This document shows positions 60,693 through 64,000 of a stretch of 64,000 bases of DNA, one piece after another (positions within the stretch are counted from its first letter, which is position 1; each line of letters starts with the position of its first letter). The notes beneath the pieces are model-generated. The model made no database searches. It saw only the letters and a list, made by a program, of their open reading frames with translations, and had not been told where the DNA came from. The translations under genes and the position numbers were made by a program. This DNA is from Aureibaculum marinum (GTDB lineage Bacteria; Bacteroidota; Bacteroidia; Flavobacteriales; Flavobacteriaceae), in assembly GCF_003813905.1 (NCBI RefSeq), contig NZ_RPFJ01000006.1:1-64000 (forward strand). Reading direction: 5' to 3'.

Positions 60693-63182
60693 ATGTTAAA
60701 ACGATTACCCATTGCACTTGCTATTATGATAATGGCATTGTTCACTATTTCGTGTACCACTCAAAAAAAAGCGAGTAAATCTTCAGCCAAAACGGCTCAA
60801 CCAGAAAAAAAACCTACTAAAAAAGGTGGACCACAACCTTATGCTAAGGTGGTAACGAAAGAAGCTATTACCGATAACGGACTTTTTAAAGTTCATAGAA
60901 TAGATGATACCTATTTGTTTGAAATCCCAGATTCTTTATTTGAACGTGAAATGTTAATGGTTACTCGAATAGCCAAGACAGCTTCAGGTATTGGTTTCGG
61001 AGGAGGAAAAATCAATACGAAAGTAGTACGTTGGCAAAAAAGAGATAAAAAAGTAATTGCAAGAATGGTTTCTCATTCAGTAGTTGCTTCAGATTCGCTT
61101 CCTGTTCATGAAGCCGTAGTTAACTCTAATTTTGAACCTATTTTATTTACATTTCCAATCAAAGCATTTAGTAAAGACTCTACAGCAACAGTTATAGATG
61201 TTTCTAACTTATTTAATAAAGACGTAAAAGCGTTAGGATTACCAGATAGATATAGAAAACAATATAAAATTTCACGTTTAGATGCTGATAAATCTTTTAT
61301 CGAGAGTATTAAAAGTTATCCAGAAAATATTGAAGCTAGACATGTAAAAACATATGCAGCTGGGGCTCCTCCTTCAAACGCTAGTACAGGTACTATTTCT
61401 GTTGAAATTAATAATTCTATGATTTTATTACCTAAAGTACCAATGAAACGTAGAATGTTTGACGAAAGAGTAGGGTGGTTTACTTCTAGTCAAGTTGATT
61501 ATGGATTGGAAGCTCAAAAAAGTAAAAGAGTTACTTATTTAGATAGATGGAGGTTAGAAGTTAAAGATGAAGATATTGAAAAGTTTAAAAGAGGAGAATT
61601 AGTTGTTCCTAAAAAACAAATTGTTTATTATATTGATAGAGCAACACCTGTAAAATGGAGAAAATATATTAAACAAGGTATAGAAGATTGGCAAGTAGCT
61701 TTTGAAGCTGCTGGGTTTAAAGAAGCTATCATCGCTAAAGATCCTCCAACAGTAGAAGAAGATCCTGAATGGAGCCCTGAAGATGTACGTTATTCTGTGG
61801 TTAGATATTTAGCATCTCCAATACCAAATGCTAATGGACCTCATGTAAGTGACCCTCGTTCTGGTGAAATATTAGAATCAGATATTAATTGGTATCACAA
61901 TGTAATGAGCCTTTTAAGTGGATGGTTCTTTGTGCAAACCGCTGCTATCAATCCTGATGCTCAAACTACTGAATTTAAAGATGAAGTAATGGGGCGTTTA
62001 ATTCGTTTTGTTTCTTCTCACGAGGTAGGGCATACCTTAGGATTGCCACATAATATGGGAAGTAGTGTTGCTTATCCAGTAGATTCGTTAAGATCAAAAA
62101 CGTTTACTCAAAAATATGGAACTGCTCCTTCAATTATGGATTATGCACGTTTTAATTATATAGCTCAACCTGAAGATAAAGGGGTTGCGTTAATGCCTAA
62201 TATTGGAGTTTATGATAAATATGCAATATCTTGGGGGTATAGACCTATATTGGATGCTAAAACATCAGAAGACGAAAAGAAAACCTTAGATGCTTGGATT
62301 TTAAAACATGCTGGAGATCCTATGTATAGATTTGGGAAACAACAAAGTGGAGGAATAATTGATCCTAGTTCTCAAACAGAAGATTTAGGTGACGATGCTG
62401 TTAAAGCTAGTGATTATGGAATAAAAAATCTGAAGAGAATTGTACCTAATTTAATAGAATGGACTTCAGAAGAAGGTAAAAATTATGAAGATTTAGAAAC
62501 CATGTATGGTCATGTAATTTCTCAATTTAATCGCTACATGGGGCACGTATCTTCTAATATTGGAGGTGTGTATGAGTATTATAAAACTTCTGATCAAGAA
62601 GGAGCTGTATATACGCATGTGCCTAAATCTAAACAGAGAGAGGCTTTACAATTTTTACATAAAAATTTATTTGAAACGCCTACTTGGATGATAGATGATA
62701 ATATTTTTAACAAATTTGAAAGTGCTGGTGCTGTTGAAAGAATTAGAGGAATTCAAGCGAGAACCTTAAATAATATACTTGACTTTGGTAGAATGGCTAG
62801 GATGATTGAAAATGAAACTTTAAATGGAAATAAAGCTTATAGTTTGTTAGAAATGATGAGAGATTTGAGAAGAGGAATTTGGAGTGAAATATATAATGGA
62901 CGTTCAATTGATACTTATAGAAGAAATCTTCAGCGTGCTTATATAGATAGAATGGAGTATCTAATGACACAAGAACAAACACCTATTCCTGCCAGATTCA
63001 GAAGATGGGCTAGTGTAACGGAAGTAAGTGTAAACGAGTCAGATATTAGGCCTATAGTTAGAGCTGAATTAAAAACATTGCAACGTTCTGTAAGGTCATC
63101 TGCAGCAAACTCTTCAGGTATGAAAAGAATCCATTTACAAGATATTGCTGAAAGAATTGAGCTTATTTTAAATCCAAAATAA
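60693..63182 (+). CDS. Zinc-dependent metalloprotease lipoprotein (DUF5117/DUF5118 family)
   Basis: A protein of 829 residues with lipobox ISC (Cys21). The N-terminal DUF5118 region (about 45-95) precedes DUF5117 (about 95-290). The zinc-binding site is HEVGH at 443-447, followed by TLGLPHNMG and a downstream Met/Glu-containing stretch (YGTAPSIMDYARFNY), the metzincin-like plan. The C-terminal part is helical (DUF4953). It is a surface or periplasmic peptidase of unknown substrate, a common protein in Flavobacteriia. A strong terminator follows. Confidence 0.9.
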   Translation: MLKRLPIALAIMIMALFTISCTTQKKASKSSAKTAQPEKKPTKKGGPQPYAKVVTKEAITDNGLFKVHRIDDTYLFEIPDSLFEREMLMVTRIAKTASGIGFGGGKINTKVVRWQKRDKKVIARMVSHSVVASDSLPVHEAVVNSNFEPILFTFPIKAFSKDSTATVIDVSNLFNKDVKALGLPDRYRKQYKISRLDADKSFIESIKSYPENIEARHVKTYAAGAPPSNASTGTISVEINNSMILLPKVPMKRRMFDERVGWFTSSQVDYGLEAQKSKRVTYLDRWRLEVKDEDIEKFKRGELVVPKKQIVYYIDRATPVKWRKYIKQGIEDWQVAFEAAGFKEAIIAKDPPTVEEDPEWSPEDVRYSVVRYLASPIPNANGPHVSDPRSGEILESDINWYHNVMSLLSGWFFVQTAAINPDAQTTEFKDEVMGRLIRFVSSHEVGHTLGLPHNMGSSVAYPVDSLRSKTFTQKYGTAPSIMDYARFNYIAQPEDKGVALMPNIGVYDKYAISWGYRPILDAKTSEDEKKTLDAWILKHAGDPMYRFGKQQSGGIIDPSSQTEDLGDDAVKASDYGIKNLKRIVPNLIEWTSEEGKNYEDLETMYGHVISQFNRYMGHVSSNIGGVYEYYKTSDQEGAVYTHVPKSKQREALQFLHKNLFETPTWMIDDNIFNKFESAGAVERIRGIQARTLNNILDFGRMARMIENETLNGNKAYSLLEMMRDLRRGIWSEIYNGRSIDTYRRNLQRAYIDRMEYLMTQEQTPIPARFRRWASVTEVSVNESDIRPIVRAELKTLQRSVRSSAANSSGMKRIHLQDIAERIELILNPK

Positions 63183-63205
63183 ATATTTTAATAAGATTAA
63201 TATTA

Positions 63206-63241
63206 AATAAAGTCCGAAATTATTTTCGGACTTTATTTTTG
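63206..63241 (+). terminator. Terminator after the metalloprotease gene
   Basis: AATAAAGTCCGAAA and TTTCGGACTTTATT form a 14-bp stem with a 3-4 base loop, followed by TTTTT. Confidence 0.9.
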
Positions 63242-63376
63242 AAACAGAGATTTTTTAAGGGCAAGTATTTAGTTTTTATTATAAAATATATAGAGGTGCT
63301 TTGGTAAATTATCTAGAACAATCAAAGTTTAAATTAAAAAAAGAAATTGTTTTAGTTGCTGTAATATAATTATTTG

Positions 63377-63384
63377 TATCTTTG
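63377..63384 (+). promoter_or_regulatory. -7 box of rpsU
   Basis: TATCTTTG, an exact TAnnTTTG match, followed by GCCGTCC. About 79 bases upstream of the rpsU start, leaving a long leader. Confidence 0.65.
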
Positions 63385-63445
63385 CCGTCCAATAAAAAAA
63401 AGAAATAAGCTTAGAGCTGTTTATAATATAAAAAAAATACGTATG

Positions 63446-63455
63446 AAGGGAGGTG
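63446..63455 (+). promoter_or_regulatory. Strong Shine-Dalgarno sequence of rpsU
   Basis: AAGGGAGGTG includes GGAGG and sits about nine bases before the ATG at 63463. Such strong sites are otherwise absent in front of the genes of this window. It also decides the start, because an upstream ATG at 63443 reads through this site into an 8-codon out-of-frame peptide ending TAA at 63469, overlapping the rpsU start. Confidence 0.85.
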
Positions 63456-63462
63456 CAACAAT

Positions 63463-63660
63463 ATGCTAATAATTCCAGTTAAAGATGGTGAGAATATTGA
63501 TAGGGCGTTAAAACGTTTTAAAAGAAAGTTTGACAGAACTAAAACAATGAAGCAGTTGCGTGATCGTAAACATTTCACAAAGCCTTCTATTGAAAAAAGA
63601 GCTCAACTTCAAAAAGCTCAATATGTTCAGAATTTAAGAACAGAAGAAGAGCAAGGGTAA
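63463..63660 (+). CDS. rpsU: Ribosomal protein bS21
   Basis: A protein of 65 residues, normal bS21 length. It starts MLIIPVKDGENIDRALKRFK and continues with basic helices (FDRTKTMKQLRDRKHFTKPS, KRAQLQKAQY). It belongs to the small ribosomal subunit. In Bacteroidota, bS21 is reported to help sequester the 3' end of 16S rRNA, which explains the general lack of Shine-Dalgarno use; the strong Shine-Dalgarno sequence here fits autoregulation of rpsU by bS21 level. Its transcript appears to end in the inverted repeat at 63709-63763. Confidence 0.97.
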   Translation: MLIIPVKDGENIDRALKRFKRKFDRTKTMKQLRDRKHFTKPSIEKRAQLQKAQYVQNLRTEEEQG

Positions 63661-63708
63661 TAAATGAAGCCTGATTATACAGGTGTATATTTATCTTAAA
63701 AATAAGTT

Positions 63709-63763
63709 AAACCGTTAGTAAAACCACTACATATTTTGTAGCTTTGTTTGCTAACGGTTTTTT
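63709..63763 (+). terminator. rpsU terminator whose loop holds the next promoter
   Basis: AAACCGTTAG (63709-63718) pairs with CTAACGGTTT (63751-63760) around a 32-base loop, followed by TTTTTT. The loop contains the -7 box TAGCTTTG at 63739-63746. It would end rpsU transcripts and at the same time provide the promoter of the recombinase gene. Confidence 0.7.
63739..63746 (+). promoter_or_regulatory. -7 box of the recombinase gene
   Basis: TAGCTTTG matches TAnnTTTG exactly, 20 bases before the ATG at 63766. Confidence 0.6.
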
Positions 63764-63765
63764 AT

Positions 63766-64000
63766 ATGTCAATAATTCATTTTATCGATTATCTTACTTC
63801 TGAGAAGAAATACTCAACTCATACCGTTAGAGCCTATCATGACGATTTAAAATCGTTTGAATCTTTTTGTTTTTCTACCTATAATTCGAGCCAACTTTCC
63901 GATATAAATTACAGTCAAATAAGATCTTGGATTGTAGACATGGTAGATAAAAAAATATCTAATAGAACTGTTAATAGAAAAATTACCAGTTTAAAAACCT
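63766..64000 (+). CDS. Tyrosine recombinase XerC/XerD-like, partial
   Basis: Starts MSIIHFIDYLTSEKKYSTHT and runs off the window after about 78 residues. The visible part is the N-terminal SAM-like core-binding domain: an SxxTVRAY-type helix (STHTVRAYHDDLKSF), then the NRTVNRKITSLKT helix. The catalytic Arg-His-Arg-Tyr domain lies outside. Position right after rpsU is the usual place of the chromosome-dimer-resolving XerC in Flavobacteriia, so a housekeeping role is more likely than a mobile-element integrase. Confidence 0.85.
   Translation, partial: MSIIHFIDYLTSEKKYSTHTVRAYHDDLKSFESFCFSTYNSSQLSDINYSQIRSWIVDMVDKKISNRTVNRKITSLKT

Noticed and set aside
63766-64000. Recombinase as a sign of an integrated element
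   Set aside because: The rpsU-xerC order is a common housekeeping arrangement and no tRNA or att-like repeat adjoins it.

Overview
The window is a chromosomal segment of an AT-rich member of the Bacteroidota, almost certainly a (probably marine) Flavobacteriaceae. The signs are TAnnTTTG-type -7 promoter boxes, near absence of Shine-Dalgarno sequences, type IX secretion (T9SS) sorting tails, Bacteroidota-type porins, a GH29/GH95/CE20 fucoside-degradation block, and sodium-linked carriers (NhaC, DASS). I do not name a genus.

Layout. 1-150: the 5S rRNA that closes an rRNA operon, with its terminator. 466-3685: a decayed 3-keto-disaccharide hydrolase (DUF1080) pseudogene, a phosphodiester glycosidase and a DUF3471-type serine hydrolase. 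3866-13179 (minus strand): a nitrogen-assimilation block with glutamate synthase (gltB-gltD), a small lipoprotein, and an outer-membrane barrel-PII-Amt operon. 13552-18178: a TruA-like pseudouridine synthase, an acyl-CoA dehydrogenase, anhydro-MurNAc kinase and a Glu/Leu-type dehydrogenase. 18460-21896: exbB-exbD-tonB-folC. 21997-22371: two valine tRNAs, the second with an unusual C33.

22518-38640 is the most distinctive part: a fucoside-utilisation locus. A GH2 beta-galactosidase diverges from a co-directional run of GH29 fucosidase, CE20 sialate/acetyl esterase, GH95 fucosidase, a second GH29, an unassigned 718-aa GH-D-like glycosidase, the fucose permease FucP and a DUF5009/HGSNAT-like membrane acyltransferase. 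All the enzymes carry export signals, so the likely scheme is periplasmic trimming of acetylated, fucosylated galactans or glycans followed by fucose import. No SusC/SusD pair, regulator or cytoplasmic fucose pathway is present in the window.

38684-46040: DUF6526, DinB, NhaC, a Porin_10 barrel, RNase HII, a DUF3108-like secreted protein and a nucleoid-associated protein. 46107-49045: a LytTR response regulator and LytS-type propeller kinase, whose N-terminus extends about 93 codons upstream of any canonical start. 49491-52861: a decaying secreted-protein island with two intact orphan exported proteins (one with a Tat-like leader), a frameshifted T9SS-sorted gene and a frameshifted adhesin/tail-fibre-like gene. 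52979-64000: lipB, a lipoprotein plus a YqaE/Pmp3 peptide, lysS, a methyltransferase, a T9SS-sorted arylsulfotransferase, a DASS symporter, a zinc metalloprotease, rpsU (with a strong Shine-Dalgarno sequence that stands out in this genome) and the start of a XerC/D recombinase running off the window.

No CRISPR array, transposase or prophage was seen. The best candidates for new biology are the 718-aa glycosidase within the fucose locus, the kinase with no visible start codon, the C33 tRNA, the rpsU leader/terminator/promoter arrangement, and the orphan secreted proteins beside the kinase.
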